64,000 nucleotides of DNA from Pseudomonas rhizophila (GTDB taxonomy: Bacteria; Pseudomonadota; Gammaproteobacteria; Pseudomonadales; Pseudomonadaceae), in the NCBI RefSeq assembly GCF_003033885.1, contig NZ_CP024081.1:4998499-5062498 (forward strand), written 5' to 3'. A program made the position numbers and the translations under genes. Numbering within the stretch: position 1 is the stretch's first letter; each line of letters starts with the position of its first letter. Below are positions 46,343 through 57,095 of this stretch, in pieces. Under the pieces are notes generated by a model, which made no database searches, was not told the origin of the DNA, and saw nothing but the letters and a program-made list of their open reading frames with translations.

Positions 46343-47029
46343 TCAAGGCTTGTCGTCATCCTTCCAGGGGGCCGACAGATAGCGCGTACGGTTGAAGGTC
46401 TCCAGCCATTCGGGGCTGAACACCACCAACGCACTGACCACCATGCCGTTGATAAACGCCTCGGGAAAGATGATCAGCCAGAGGTAGCCGATGAAATCTT
46501 CCAGCCAGTAAGGCATGGCGAACACTCCGTCGTACCACAGCAGGCCAAGCCCCACCAGCAGGCACAACAACGCCGAAAGCGCGGCGGCGAGAAATCCCGA
46601 ACAGAAGATGTACACGAACAGATTGCGCGGTTGGGCGCGTTCCACCAGGATCGCGCAGCACTCAGTGACCAGCACCGGCAGCAAAATCAGCAACGCACCG
46701 TTGATACCCACCGCCGCCATGTCCTGGCGCCCCAGCAGCACCAGGGCAAGCTGGGCACAAAGGCCGCCGAGAATCGCCAGCGGCCAGTCCAGCAGCAGTG
46801 TCACGGCGGTCATGCCGATGAAGTGATACGAGACGCCGGTATCGAAATCCCGTCGCACCAGCCACAACATGAACACGGCCAGGACCGTGCCGAACAGCAA
46901 GTGCTGGCGACGGCTGTCGGTGAACAGCTCCACCCATGGCGCCCGTGCTACGGCCCAGGCCAGCACCGGCACATAAATCAGCCAGCCGACCGTCAACGTC
47001 TGCGCAGACAGCAGTTCGGCACCGATCAT
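46343..47029 (-). CDS. CbiM-like energy-coupling factor permease
   Basis: This 228-residue polytopic membrane protein of the CbiM superfamily has six or seven hydrophobic segments ('YHFIGMTAVTLLLDWPLAILGG', 'FPEAFINGMVVSALVVF'). CbiM proteins import cobalt or nickel with an ECF ATPase, but no ATPase or cobalamin gene is nearby and no cobalamin riboswitch is visible upstream (47030-47174), so this looks like an orphan. The metal-binding N-terminal 'MHI' of true CbiM is replaced by MIGAELLS, so transport of cobalt is doubtful. Confidence 0.7.
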   Translation of the reverse strand: MIGAELLSAQTLTVGWLIYVPVLAWAVARAPWVELFTDSRRQHLLFGTVLAVFMLWLVRRDFDTGVSYHFIGMTAVTLLLDWPLAILGGLCAQLALVLLGRQDMAAVGINGALLILLPVLVTECCAILVERAQPRNLFVYIFCSGFLAAALSALLCLLVGLGLLWYDGVFAMPYWLEDFIGYLWLIIFPEAFINGMVVSALVVFSPEWLETFNRTRYLSAPWKDDDKP

Positions 47030-47174
47030 GGCGCTACTCCTCTGGCTTGTCCTTGCATCAAAGACTCCATGATCACCTCAGGATTCAAGCCAGCAGTCTA
47101 CACCCCACCCTTAACCGGCCATAAATCAATGCAACGCTTCCAGCTTGTCGCAATTGAACGCTAAGCTTGGGCTC

Positions 47175-47801
47175 ATGGATGATTCCGATTATTTACGCCT
47201 GCTGACCATCGCGGCCGAGCAAGCCAACGCCTTTCTCTCCAATGCCCGCAAATGGGAGCGTGAGCGTTGGGTCTGCCAGCGTCTGCTGCAAGGGCTGAAC
47301 GTACCCTATCGCGCCGACGAGTTCGCCCCTGCGGGAGAGCCGCCGGACGTATTGTTTCGCGATGCCAACTTCGAGGTGTTTTTTGTCCTCGACGAAGGCC
47401 GTCGCCTCAATGACGAATGGCGCGACGAGCTGCAGCGCCGCCGTAGCGCTTTCTCCCTGAGCCAACTGGTGCGCCGCGAAGCCAAGCCCCGACGCATCCC
47501 GGCCAATGAATTCCTGCTGCGCCTGGCCCCGACCCTGCGCAAGAAAGCCCACAACTACACCGAACGCGGCATGGATCTGGGGGAGCTGGACATCATCGCC
47601 TTCGCCAGCCTCAAGCGTGAAGTGCTGGACCTCAACAGCCATTTCCCGCCGCCGACCGAATACCTGCGCCAGGGTTGGCGCTCGCTGTCGCTGGTGGGGC
47701 CGACGTTTGCCCGGGTGCTGTTCGCCCATCCCGATGCGCCGGATTTCCTGCGCAGCAATCTGGGGCGCAGCATCGTGTTCGATGTCGGGATCAGCCTGTG
47801 A
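47175..47801 (+). CDS. DUF1780 domain-containing protein
   Basis: This 208-residue soluble protein, MDDSDYLRLLTIAAEQANAF onward, has conserved 'EFFVLDEGR'-like and 'HNYTERGMDLGELDIIAFASL' segments of DUF1780. Some features resemble endonuclease-like folds, but no activity is known. I start at ATG 47175; the frame is open to 47145. Its stop overlaps the GTG start of the MOSC gene. Confidence 0.82.
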   Translation: MDDSDYLRLLTIAAEQANAFLSNARKWERERWVCQRLLQGLNVPYRADEFAPAGEPPDVLFRDANFEVFFVLDEGRRLNDEWRDELQRRRSAFSLSQLVRREAKPRRIPANEFLLRLAPTLRKKAHNYTERGMDLGELDIIAFASLKREVLDLNSHFPPPTEYLRQGWRSLSLVGPTFARVLFAHPDAPDFLRSNLGRSIVFDVGISL

Positions 47802-48325
47802 GCCCACTGCAGGAACTGATTGCCGCCGTGCCCCAGCAAGGCCGCGTACGCTGGATAGGCGTGCGACCCCAGGGCCATGCACCCATGATTGAACTCGACG
47901 CCGTGGAGGCCCGTCTGGAGGCCGGCCTGACGGGCGACCATGCCCGTCCCGGCGTGCGCAATGCACGGCAAGTCACCTTGATTCAGTGGGAACACCTGGC
48001 CGTGATCGGTTCACTGATGGGCCGCCCGGTGGATCAGCCGGTGTTGCCGCAAGAGCTGCGACGCAACCTGGTGGTCAGCGGTATCAATCTGTTCAGCCTC
48101 AAGGGCCGGCGCTTTCGCATCGGCCAGGCCATCTTCGAAACCACCGGCTGGTGCCAGCCGTGCGCGCGACTGGAGCGTAACCTCGGCGAAGGGACGTTCC
48201 AGGCCGTGCGCGGCCATGGCGGAATCACCGCACGGGTGTTAAAAAGTGGAATCATTCGCCTGGACGACAGCTTGAGTGTCGAACCTGTTCCGGCGAGCGG
48301 CTACGCTGCTTTCAATGCCGGATAG
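47798..48325 (+). CDS. MOSC domain-containing protein
   Basis: This 175-residue protein has a MOSC (molybdenum cofactor sulfurase C-terminal) domain. The family cysteine lies in 'GWCQPCARLERNLGEG', with 'LRRNLVVSGINLFSLKGRRF' before it. GTG 47798 overlaps the DUF1780 stop (GTGA). Stand-alone MOSC proteins (YiiM/YuaD type) handle molybdenum-cofactor-linked sulfur or detoxify base analogues; the substrate here is unknown. Confidence 0.85.
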   Translation: MSPLQELIAAVPQQGRVRWIGVRPQGHAPMIELDAVEARLEAGLTGDHARPGVRNARQVTLIQWEHLAVIGSLMGRPVDQPVLPQELRRNLVVSGINLFSLKGRRFRIGQAIFETTGWCQPCARLERNLGEGTFQAVRGHGGITARVLKSGIIRLDDSLSVEPVPASGYAAFNAG

Positions 48326-48377
48326 CCAGACGCTGTAGCGTCTATACCTTTCGCAACGTCTACCTGCCGAGGCCTTT

Positions 48378-48551
48378 ATGACCAGCCGCCTGAACCCGGA
48401 AGACCAGAAGCATGTCGAAGAGTACCTGCAACTGTCCCAGCACCGAGTCGAGCGCCGGCCTTTCCGGCCGTGGATGCTCCTGGTGGTGGTACTGGCCATC
48501 ACCATCGGCCTGGGCCTGTTGAGCCGACTGATCAGTTACCTGACGCTATGA
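48378..48551 (+). CDS. DUF3094 small membrane protein
   Basis: This 57-residue ORF from ATG 48378 to TGA 48551 begins MTSRLNPEDQKHVEEYLQ. A hydrophilic N-terminal half (about 30 residues) with basic 'HRVERRPFRPW' leads to one membrane helix ('MLLVVVLAITIGLGLLS'). This is the DUF3094 pattern, found next to ndh in pseudomonads. GAGGCCTTT precedes the ATG. Function unknown. Confidence 0.85.
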   Translation: MTSRLNPEDQKHVEEYLQLSQHRVERRPFRPWMLLVVVLAITIGLGLLSRLISYLTL

Positions 48552-48611
48552 GCCGCTTGATGCTCGCGCGGGTAACGGCACCGATTTCCTTTAGCCTTGC
48601 GAGATATCCCC

Positions 48612-49910
48612 ATGACTCATCGTATTGTCATCGTTGGCGGCGGCGCCGGCGGTCTGGAGTTGGCTACCCGTCTGGGTAAGACTCTGGGCAAGCGCGGCAC
48701 GGCCAGTGTGATGCTGGTCGACGCGAACCTGACCCATATTTGGAAACCGCTGTTGCACGAAGTGGCTGCCGGTTCCCTGAACTCCTCTGAAGACGAACTC
48801 AACTACGTCGCCCAGGCAAAATGGAACCATTTCGGGTTCCAGCTGGGGCGCATGAGTGGCCTGGATCGCGAGCGCAAGAGCATCCAACTGGCCGCCACCT
48901 ATGACGAGGCGGGCCTGGAACTACTGCCGGCTCGTGAACTGGGTTACGACACTCTGGTGATCGCCGTCGGCAGCACCACCAATGACTTCGGCACCGAAGG
49001 CGCGGCGCAGCATTGCCTGTTCCTCGACACGCGCAAACAGGCCGAGCGTTTCCATCAGCAACTGCTCAACCATTATCTGCGCGCCCATGCCGGGCAAACC
49101 GACGTGGTCGAACGCATCAGCGTTGCCATCGTCGGCGCCGGGGCGACGGGGGTTGAACTGGCGGCCGAGCTGCACAACGCCGCCCATGAGCTGGCAGCCT
49201 ATGGCTTGGACCGGATCAAACCGGAGAACATGCACATCACCCTGATCGAAGCCGGACCGCGGGTCCTGCCGGCCTTGCCGGAGCGCATCGGCGGCCCTGT
49301 GCACAAGACCCTGGAGAAACTTGGGGTCAATGTCATGACCAACGCCGCTGTTGGCCAGGTGACAGCCGACAGCCTGATCACCGTCGATGGCAAGGTCATC
49401 GACGCGAGCCTGAAAGTCTGGGCCGCCGGGATTCGCGCCCCGGACTTCCTCAAGGAAATCGACGGTCTGGAGACCAACCGGATCAACCAGCTGCAGGTGC
49501 TGCCGACGCTGCAGACCACCCGTGACGAGAACATCTTCGCCTTCGGCGATTGCGCCGCCTGCCCGCAACCCGGCAGCGATCGCAACGTTCCGCCCCGTGC
49601 CCAGGCCGCGCATCAGCAAGCCTCGCTGCTGGCCAAATCCCTGAAGCTGCGGATCGAAGGCAAGGCCCTGCCGGAATACAAATACACCGACTACGGTTCA
49701 TTGATTTCGCTGTCGCGCTTCTCAGCGGTGGGTAACCTGATGGGCAACCTGACCGGCAGTGTGATGCTCGAAGGTTGGCTGGCGCGGATGTTCTATGTAT
49801 CGCTGTACCGCATGCACCAGATGGCGCTGTACGGCCTGTTCCGCACGGCCATGCTGATGCTGGGCAGCAAGATCGGGCGTGGGACCGAGCCTCGGCTGAA
49901 GCTGCATTGA
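48612..49910 (+). CDS. ndh: NADH dehydrogenase type II (NDH-2)
   Basis: This 432-residue single-subunit flavoenzyme oxidises NADH and reduces quinone without pumping protons. It has the FAD motif 'IVIVGGGAGGLELATRLG', the NAD motif 'VAIVGAGATGVELAAELHN' and 'ENIFAFGDCA'. The C-terminal amphipathic segment ('RMFYVSLYRMHQMALYGLFR') anchors it to the membrane. I start at ATG 48612 (MTHRIV); a non-ATG start at 48597 is in frame. Confidence 0.93.
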   Translation: MTHRIVIVGGGAGGLELATRLGKTLGKRGTASVMLVDANLTHIWKPLLHEVAAGSLNSSEDELNYVAQAKWNHFGFQLGRMSGLDRERKSIQLAATYDEAGLELLPARELGYDTLVIAVGSTTNDFGTEGAAQHCLFLDTRKQAERFHQQLLNHYLRAHAGQTDVVERISVAIVGAGATGVELAAELHNAAHELAAYGLDRIKPENMHITLIEAGPRVLPALPERIGGPVHKTLEKLGVNVMTNAAVGQVTADSLITVDGKVIDASLKVWAAGIRAPDFLKEIDGLETNRINQLQVLPTLQTTRDENIFAFGDCAACPQPGSDRNVPPRAQAAHQQASLLAKSLKLRIEGKALPEYKYTDYGSLISLSRFSAVGNLMGNLTGSVMLEGWLARMFYVSLYRMHQMALYGLFRTAMLMLGSKIGRGTEPRLKLH

Positions 49911-49942
49911 GTCAGCAGTACTGACATCGAATGATCCACCGT

Positions 49943-50009
49943 CATCGCGAGCAAGCTCGCTCCCACAGTTGATCGCGGTCATCCTATGGGAGCGAGCTTG
50001 CTCGCGATG
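49943..50009. repeat. Pair of REP hairpins, inside-out order
   Basis: ATCGCGAGCAAGCTCGCTCCCAC (about 49943-49966) is followed by GGGAGCGAGCTTGCTCGCGAT (about 49988-50009). The order is reversed relative to the usual doublet, with the GTGGGAGC ends facing inward. It lies between ndh and the chemoreceptor. Confidence 0.85.
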
Positions 50010-50067
50010 GGGGCGGTACAGTCAATACTTGAGCTCGGGCAGGATCACTGTCCGAGCCATCCATCGA

Positions 50068-51747
<1,680 letters not shown>

Positions 51748-51796
51748 TTATCGGCAGGTTGTACGATGACTTAAGGCAATCTGCTTTATCGCAGGC

Positions 51797-51833
51797 AAAA
51801 AAAATCCCCGTATCTTTCGATACGAGGATTTTT
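51797..51833 (-). terminator. Terminator of the tRNA cluster
   Basis: On the minus strand ATCCTCGTATC-GAAA-GATACGGGGAT forms an 11-bp stem with a GNRA tetraloop, followed by eight T (complement of 51797-51804). It starts 5 bp after the last tRNA-Pro. Confidence 0.93.
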
Positions 51834-51837
51834 AATA

Positions 51838-51914
51838 TGGTCGGGGTAAGGGGATTCGAACTCCTGACATCCTGCTCCCAAAGCAGGCGCGCTACCGGAC
51901 TGCGCTATACCCCG
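51838..51914 (-). tRNA. tRNA-Pro (TGG), distal copy
   Basis: This 77-nt tRNA on the minus strand starts CGGGGTATAGCGCAGTC, has anticodon TGG in CTTTGGGAG, T-loop TTCGAAT and an encoded 3' CCA. It is identical to the copy at 52089-52165. It lies beyond a terminator-like hairpin (51916-51944). Confidence 0.96.
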
Positions 51915-51915
51915 G

Positions 51916-51944
51916 TAAAAAAAGGCGACCTTCGCAAGTCGCCT
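51916..51944 (-). terminator. Terminator-like hairpin between tRNA-Lys and the distal tRNA-Pro
   Basis: The minus strand reads AAGGCGAC, a short loop, GTCGCCTT and then seven T just before the distal tRNA-Pro. It has all marks of an intrinsic terminator yet lies inside the tRNA cluster. Confidence 0.75.
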
Positions 51945-52007
51945 TCCTCGATCAGCGCTTTTGGCCTCTGATCTTAAGATTCGATTCCAGCGAACTGGTT
52001 TCAAAAA

Positions 52008-52083
52008 TGGTGGGTCGTGTGGGATTCGAACCTACGACCAATTGGTTAAAAGCCAACTGCTCTACCAACTGAGCTAACGACCC
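52008..52083 (-). tRNA. tRNA-Lys (TTT)
   Basis: This 76-nt tRNA on the minus strand starts GGGTCGTTAGCTCAGTTGG, with anticodon TTT in GGCTTTTAACC and encoded CCA. It sits between the two tRNA-Pro copies. Confidence 0.97.
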
Positions 52084-52088
52084 AAAAA

Positions 52089-52165
52089 TGGTCGGGGTAA
52101 GGGGATTCGAACTCCTGACATCCTGCTCCCAAAGCAGGCGCGCTACCGGACTGCGCTATACCCCG
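52089..52165 (-). tRNA. tRNA-Pro (TGG), proximal copy
   Basis: This 77-nt tRNA is identical to that at 51838-51914, with anticodon TGG and encoded CCA. It lies between tRNA-Asn and tRNA-Lys. Confidence 0.96.
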
Positions 52166-52172
52166 ATTGAAA

Positions 52173-52248
52173 TGGCTCCGTGACCAGGACTCGAACCTGG
52201 GACCCAATGATTAACAGTCATTTGCTCTACCGACTGAGCTATCACGGA
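52173..52248 (-). tRNA. tRNA-Asn (GTT)
   Basis: This 76-nt tRNA on the minus strand starts TCCGTGATAGCTCAGTCGG, with anticodon GTT in ACTGTTAATC and encoded CCA. It is the first tRNA after the promoter. Confidence 0.97.
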
Positions 52249-52350
52249 ACTGATATTTCAAGTTACTGCTATTTGAAGCTACAACATTGAAGCCAGCTTC
52301 AACCTCTTCTACCCGTTCGCATCGCTGCGTTCGTGTGTCTGAGGCGCGCT

Positions 52351-52378
52351 ATTCTACAATCTTAAAAACCTCTGTCAA
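52351..52378 (-). promoter_or_regulatory. Promoter of the tRNA Asn-Pro-Lys-Pro cluster
   Basis: The minus strand reads TTGACA, a 16-bp spacer, TAGAAT, then AGCGCGCCTC, a GC-rich discriminator. Hexamers and spacing equal those of rrn P1 in this window, so growth-rate and stringent control through DksA/ppGpp is expected. The leader to tRNA-Asn is about 95 nt. Confidence 0.88.
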
Positions 52379-52511
52379 CCCCTTAAATTGCTTTCAAGAC
52401 AATGATTTGCAACTTATTTCGGGTTGCTTCTCACAGAGAAGTGGCCCTTGGGGGTGACGTACTGCGGGGCGCACTTTACAAGCCTTTTCCTTTGAGTTCA
52501 ACGGCCTGATG

Positions 52512-52542
52512 AAAAAAATGGCCTCGCAGTGCGAGGCCATTC
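52512..52542 (-). terminator. clpB terminator
   Basis: On the minus strand ATGGCCTCGC pairs with GCGAGGCCAT (short loop) and is followed by a run of T (complement of 52512-52518). It lies 22 bp after the clpB stop. Confidence 0.9.
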
Positions 52543-52564
52543 CAATCACCCGATCCGCAGGCTT

Positions 52565-55129
52565 TCAGTTGAAGACGATTTCGTCGTTCTCCACCGTGCC
52601 GGTCACGGTTTCGCCCGGCATGAAGCGCCCGGACAGAATCAACTGTGCCAGCGGGTTTTCGATCCAGCGCTGGATGGCACGTTTGAGTGGCCGCGCGCCA
52701 TAGACCGGGTCGTAACCCACCGCGATCAGCTTATCCAGTGCCTCGTCACTCAATTGCAGCTTCAGCTCGCGCTCGGTCAGACGGCTACGCAGACGTCCCA
52801 GCTGGATCTCGGTGATGCCCGCGATCTGATCACGAGCCAGCGGCTCGAAGATCACCACTTCGTCCACCCGGTTGATGAACTCCGGTCGGAAGTGAGTGGA
52901 GATTGCATCCATCACCGCCGCGCGTTGCGCCTCGCGATCACCCACCAGCTCCTGGATCTGCGCCGAGCCCAGGTTGGACGTCATCACGATCACGGTATTG
53001 CGGAAGTCCACCGTGCGTCCGTGGCTGTCGGTCAAACGACCATCCTCCAGCACTTGCAGCAGGATGTTGAACACATCCGGGTGGGCCTTCTCGACTTCAT
53101 CGAGCAGGATCACCGAGTACGGCTTGCGTCGCACAGCCTCGGTCAGGTAACCGCCCTCTTCGTAGCCGACATAGCCCGGTGGCGCACCGATCAGCCGCGC
53201 CACGGAATGTTTCTCCATGAACTCGGACATGTCGATGCGCACCATGGCCTCTTCGGTGTCGAAGAGAAACTCGGCCAGCGCCTTGCACAGCTCGGTTTTA
53301 CCGACACCGGTCGGGCCGAGGAACATGAACGAGCCACTCGGACGGTTAGGGTCCGACAGCCCGGCTCGAGACCGGCGCACGGCGTTGGAAACCGCCACTA
53401 CCGCTTCTTCCTGACCGATCACGCGCTGGTGCAGCAGGCTTTCCATCTTCAGCAGTTTGTCGCGCTCGCCTTCGAGCATTTTCGACACCGGAATGCCGGT
53501 CCACTTGGAAACCACTTCGGCAATTTCTTCTTCGGTGACCTTGCTGCGCAGCAACTGGTTTTCGCTCTTGCCGTGCTGGTCGACCATTTGCAGACTGCGC
53601 TCCAGATCCGGGATCACCCCATACTGCAGCTCGGCCATGCGGTTGAGGTCGCCTTTACGGCGGGCCGCTTCCAGTTCCTGGCGGGACTGTTCGATCTTTT
53701 GCTGGATCTGCGCCGAGCCCTGGACTTCGGCTTTCTCCGAATTCCAGATTTCCTCGAGATCGGAATACTCGCGCTCGTGGCGAACGATCTCTTCCTGCAA
53801 CCTTTCCAGGCGTTTCTTCGCCGCTTCGTCGCTTTCTTTCTTCAAGGCCTGGGATTCGACCTTGAGTTGAATCAGGCGCCGCTCCAGACGATCCAGCACT
53901 TCCGGTTTGGAATCGATTTCCATGCGGATGCGGCTGGCGGCTTCGTCGATCAGGTCAATGGCCTTGTCCGGCAACTGACGGTCGGTGATGTAGCGATGGC
54001 TGAGCTTGGCCGCCGCAATGATCGCGCCATCGGTAATCGCCACCTTGTGGTGAACCTCATAGCGTTCTTTAAGGCCACGCAGGATGGCAATGGTGTCTTC
54101 TTCGCTGGGCTCTTCCACCAGCACTTTCTGGAAACGCCGCTCCAGCGCCGCGTCCTTCTCTATGTATTGGCGGTACTCGTTGAGCGTTGTCGCGCCTACG
54201 CAGTGCAACTCACCACGGGCCAGCGCAGGCTTGAGCATGTTGCCGGCGTCCATCGAGCCTTCGCCCTTGCCCGCGCCGACCATGGTGTGCAATTCGTCGA
54301 TGAACAGAATGATCTGCCCTTCCTGCTTGGACAATTCATTGAGCAAGGCTTTGAGCCGCTCTTCGAACTCGCCGCGGTACTTGGCACCGGCGATCAACGA
54401 ACCCATGTCCAGGGACAACAGTCGCTTGCCCTTGAGGCCATCCGGCACTTCGCCATTGATGATGCGCTGGGCCAAGCCTTCGGCGATGGCGGTTTTACCC
54501 ACGCCAGGCTCACCGATCAGCACCGGGTTATTCTTGGTGCGACGCTGCAGCACCTGGATTGTGCGGCGGATTTCGTCGTCACGGCCGATCACCGGGTCAA
54601 GCTTGCCTTCCTCGGCACGCTTGGTCAGGTCGACGGTGTATTTGTCCAGCGCCTGGCGGGACTCCTCGTGGTTGGCGTCGTTTACCGCTTCGCCGCCACG
54701 CAGGTTGTTAATGGCATTTTCCAGGGCCTTCTTGCTCACGCCCTGGCCGAGCAACAGCTTGCCCAGCTTGCTGTTCTCGTCCATGGCGGCAAGCAGCACC
54801 AGCTCACTGGAGATGAACTGATCGCCCTTCTGCTGGGCCAGGCGGTCGGCCTGGTTGAGCAGGCGCGCCAGATCCTGGGACATGTTCACGTCCCCTGTCG
54901 GATTCTGGATCTTGGGTAGCTGGTCGAGCTCTTTGGCCAGCTCTTTACGCAGGCTGCTCACGTCAAAGCCCACCTGCATCAGCAGTGGCTTGATGGAGCC
55001 GCCCTGCTGCTCGAGCATGGCTTGCATCAGATGCGCCGGCTCAATGCCGGGATGGTCCAGGCCGACAGCCAATGACTGGGCATCGGACAGGGCCAATTGC
55101 AACTTACTGGTTAAACGGTCAATACGCAT
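52565..55129 (-). CDS. clpB: ATP-dependent disaggregase ClpB
   Basis: This 854-residue Hsp100 works with DnaK to rescue aggregated proteins after heat. The N-terminal Clp_N repeats (1-145) precede NBD1 with Walker A '[10 protein letters not shown]', the long coiled-coil M domain (~405-525), and NBD2 with '[10 protein letters not shown]' and Walker B '[15 protein letters not shown]'. It lacks the IGF/ClpP loop, as expected for a disaggregase. A sigma32-type promoter and a terminator frame the gene. Confidence 0.97.
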   Translation of the reverse strand: MRIDRLTSKLQLALSDAQSLAVGLDHPGIEPAHLMQAMLEQQGGSIKPLLMQVGFDVSSLRKELAKELDQLPKIQNPTGDVNMSQDLARLLNQADRLAQQKGDQFISSELVLLAAMDENSKLGKLLLGQGVSKKALENAINNLRGGEAVNDANHEESRQALDKYTVDLTKRAEEGKLDPVIGRDDEIRRTIQVLQRRTKNNPVLIGEPGVGKTAIAEGLAQRIINGEVPDGLKGKRLLSLDMGSLIAGAKYRGEFEERLKALLNELSKQEGQIILFIDELHTMVGAGKGEGSMDAGNMLKPALARGELHCVGATTLNEYRQYIEKDAALERRFQKVLVEEPSEEDTIAILRGLKERYEVHHKVAITDGAIIAAAKLSHRYITDRQLPDKAIDLIDEAASRIRMEIDSKPEVLDRLERRLIQLKVESQALKKESDEAAKKRLERLQEEIVRHEREYSDLEEIWNSEKAEVQGSAQIQQKIEQSRQELEAARRKGDLNRMAELQYGVIPDLERSLQMVDQHGKSENQLLRSKVTEEEIAEVVSKWTGIPVSKMLEGERDKLLKMESLLHQRVIGQEEAVVAVSNAVRRSRAGLSDPNRPSGSFMFLGPTGVGKTELCKALAEFLFDTEEAMVRIDMSEFMEKHSVARLIGAPPGYVGYEEGGYLTEAVRRKPYSVILLDEVEKAHPDVFNILLQVLEDGRLTDSHGRTVDFRNTVIVMTSNLGSAQIQELVGDREAQRAAVMDAISTHFRPEFINRVDEVVIFEPLARDQIAGITEIQLGRLRSRLTERELKLQLSDEALDKLIAVGYDPVYGARPLKRAIQRWIENPLAQLILSGRFMPGETVTGTVENDEIVFN

Positions 55130-55200
55130 GGGTCACCTTCCTTTTGAGCAGGCCGGACCTTAAAAACATCCTGAATGAAGAAACCTGCCAGATACCGCTA

Positions 55201-55229
55201 TAGATGTGGACGATTCTGGAAGATTCAAG
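55201..55229 (-). promoter_or_regulatory. Sigma32 (heat-shock) promoter of clpB
   Basis: The minus strand reads CTTGAA (55224-55229), a 14-bp spacer, then CCACATCTA (55201-55209). The sigma32 consensus is CTTGAA-N13/14-CCCATnT; here one position differs in the -10. It lies about 70 bp upstream of the clpB ATG. Confidence 0.85.
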
Positions 55230-55259
55230 CAGTGCGCTATTGATACAGATCAGAGAAGT

Positions 55260-55985
55260 CTAGCGGTCGAGCCAGATCAGGGAGGCGAAGCGACCGGTAC
55301 GCGAGTTGCGCCGATAGGAAAAGAAGCGTGGGTCGGTCACCGTGCACTGGCCGCCCCCATAGACCGCCGTGACACCGCGCGCCGCCAGCCGTTGGCGGGC
55401 CAGTGCATAAATATCGGCCAGGAACTTGCCGGCAGTGTCGCCAGGCACGAAGGCGTCTGCCGCCCTAGGCAGTTGCGCCATGAACGCTTCACGCACCTCT
55501 GGCCCCACTTCAAAGGCTTGCGGACCGATGGCCGGGCCGAGCCAGGCGAGGATTTCGTCGGCCGGGACCTGGAGACTGTCGAGAGTCGCTTCCAGTACGC
55601 CGTTGGCCAGCCCGCGCCAACCGGCATGGGCTGCCGCGACGCGGGTGCCGGCACGGTTGCAGAACAGCACCGGCAGGCAGTCCGCCGTCATCGCCGTACA
55701 GGCGATACCCGGTGTGGCGGTCCAGCTGGCATCGGCGATGGCCACCTGAGCCGGATCAGCCTCGACCACGGTAATACCGTGGACCTGCTGCAACCAGGCC
55801 GGACGAATGGCAAATCGATCGGTGAGGCGGCGACGGTTCTCAGCGACGGCCGTGGGCTCATCGCCCACATGGTCGCCCAGGTTGAGGCTGTCGAACGGCG
55901 CCAGGCTGACGCCGCCGGTACGGGTAGTGACGCAGGCCTTTACCCAGGCCGGCGCGGGCCAGTCGGGTATCAGCCAGTCATTCAT
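55260..55985 (-). CDS. pgeF: Peptidoglycan editing factor PgeF (YfiH/laccase-domain family)
   Basis: This 241-residue Cu-oxidase_4/YfiH protein has metal-site histidine/cysteine motifs: 'LQQVHGITVVE', 'AMTADCLPVLF', 'AAAHAGWRGLANGV'. PgeF removes mis-incorporated L-Ser residues from UDP-MurNAc peptides in E. coli; YfiH homologues can also oxidise purine nucleosides. The ATG overlaps the rluD stop (ATGA). It is placed between rluD and clpB as in other pseudomonads. Confidence 0.93.
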   Translation of the reverse strand: MNDWLIPDWPAPAWVKACVTTRTGGVSLAPFDSLNLGDHVGDEPTAVAENRRRLTDRFAIRPAWLQQVHGITVVEADPAQVAIADASWTATPGIACTAMTADCLPVLFCNRAGTRVAAAHAGWRGLANGVLEATLDSLQVPADEILAWLGPAIGPQAFEVGPEVREAFMAQLPRAADAFVPGDTAGKFLADIYALARQRLAARGVTAVYGGGQCTVTDPRFFSYRRNSRTGRFASLIWLDR

Positions 55986-56944
55986 CCGATGAACGCCTCG
56001 CGGTCCTGCTTGAGCAACGTCAGCAGCCAGACGAAGTCATCCGGCAGCGGCGATTCCCAGCTCATGCGCTTGCCGGTGGTCGGATGATCCAGCTCCAGGA
56101 AACGTGCATGCAGCGCCTGGCGCGGGAAGTTTTTCAACGACTCGACCATGGTGATACTCGCGGCCGGCGGAATGCGGAAACGTCCGCCATAGGCCGGATC
56201 GCCCACCAACGGGAAGTTGATGTGGGCCATGTGCACGCGGATCTGGTGGGTACGACCGGTTTCCAGCTTGACTCGCACATGCGTATGGGAACGAAAACGC
56301 TCCAGCACGCGGTAGTGGCTGACCGCCTGCTTGCCGCCTTCCATCACCGCCATGCGCTGGCGCTGCTGGCCGTGACGACCGATGGGGGCGTTGATCTTGC
56401 CACCGGCGGTGACCACGCCGATCACGATGCATTCATAAATGCGGCTGACGCTGCGACTTTGCAGCTGTGTGACCAGTTGTGTCTGCGCCTGAATAGTCTT
56501 GGCCACCACCATCAGACCGGTGGTGTCCTTGTCCAGGCGGTGCACGATGCCCGCGCGGGGCACGTTGACGATGTCCGGCACGTGGTGCAACAAGGCGTTG
56601 AGCAGGGTGCCATCGGCATGACCGGCGGCCGGATGCACCACCAGGCCCGCAGGCTTGTTGATCACCAGGATGTCGTCGTCTTCATAGACGATGTCCAGGG
56701 CAATGTCCTGGGCGACCCATTCTCCCTGGGCCTCCTGCTCGGCAGTCAGTTCGAGGATGGCGCCGCCATGGACGATGTCGCGCGGGCGGATCACCGCCCC
56801 ATCCACAGTCAGGCGGCCGTCCTTGATCCAGGCGGAAAGGCGCGAGCGCGAGTGCTCGGCGAAGAGTTGTGCGGCGACTTGATCGAGGCGTTGGCCGCCC
56901 AATTCGGACGGCACCTCTGCGCGAAGTTCTATTTTATCGGACAT
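55982..56944 (-). CDS. rluD: 23S rRNA pseudouridine(1911/1915/1917) synthase
   Basis: This 320-residue enzyme has an N-terminal S4 domain ('[31 protein letters not shown]') and the RluA-type catalytic domain with Asp in '[17 protein letters not shown]'. It modifies helix 69 of 23S rRNA, needed for proper ribosome assembly. I start at ATG 56944 (MSDKIEL). It is divergent from bamD with a 150-bp shared promoter region and coupled to pgeF. Confidence 0.96.
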   Translation of the reverse strand: MSDKIELRAEVPSELGGQRLDQVAAQLFAEHSRSRLSAWIKDGRLTVDGAVIRPRDIVHGGAILELTAEQEAQGEWVAQDIALDIVYEDDDILVINKPAGLVVHPAAGHADGTLLNALLHHVPDIVNVPRAGIVHRLDKDTTGLMVVAKTIQAQTQLVTQLQSRSVSRIYECIVIGVVTAGGKINAPIGRHGQQRQRMAVMEGGKQAVSHYRVLERFRSHTHVRVKLETGRTHQIRVHMAHINFPLVGDPAYGGRFRIPPAASITMVESLKNFPRQALHARFLELDHPTTGKRMSWESPLPDDFVWLLTLLKQDREAFIG

Positions 56945-57095
56945 GCTCGGACTAGGCGTCGGCACAGCCTTTGGTTTCGGCTGCGCGCTTGTGGTTAAAT
57001 ACGGCGTCTTTTGCCCCGAGGCTTCTCAACGGGGCGCTCATCATAACAGGACGGCCCCGCCCAAGACAGCGGCCGTCATAGGGACGCAAGCCGCC

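Larger units (their letters stand above)
52249..52564. other. tRNA promoter region and clpB terminator
   Basis: No gene lies in these 316 bp. They hold the tRNA-cluster promoter and leader on the minus strand and the clpB terminator at the right end. Confidence 0.85.

Noticed and set aside
47030..47174. Cobalamin riboswitch upstream of the CbiM-like permease
   Set aside because: The 145 bp lack the B12-box and any extensive conserved folding; too short for the full aptamer.
52529..54919. 796-codon open frame on the plus strand opposite clpB
   Set aside because: It is the antisense shadow of clpB, with no domain, no ribosome-binding site and amino-acid use typical of reverse-strand GC-rich frames.
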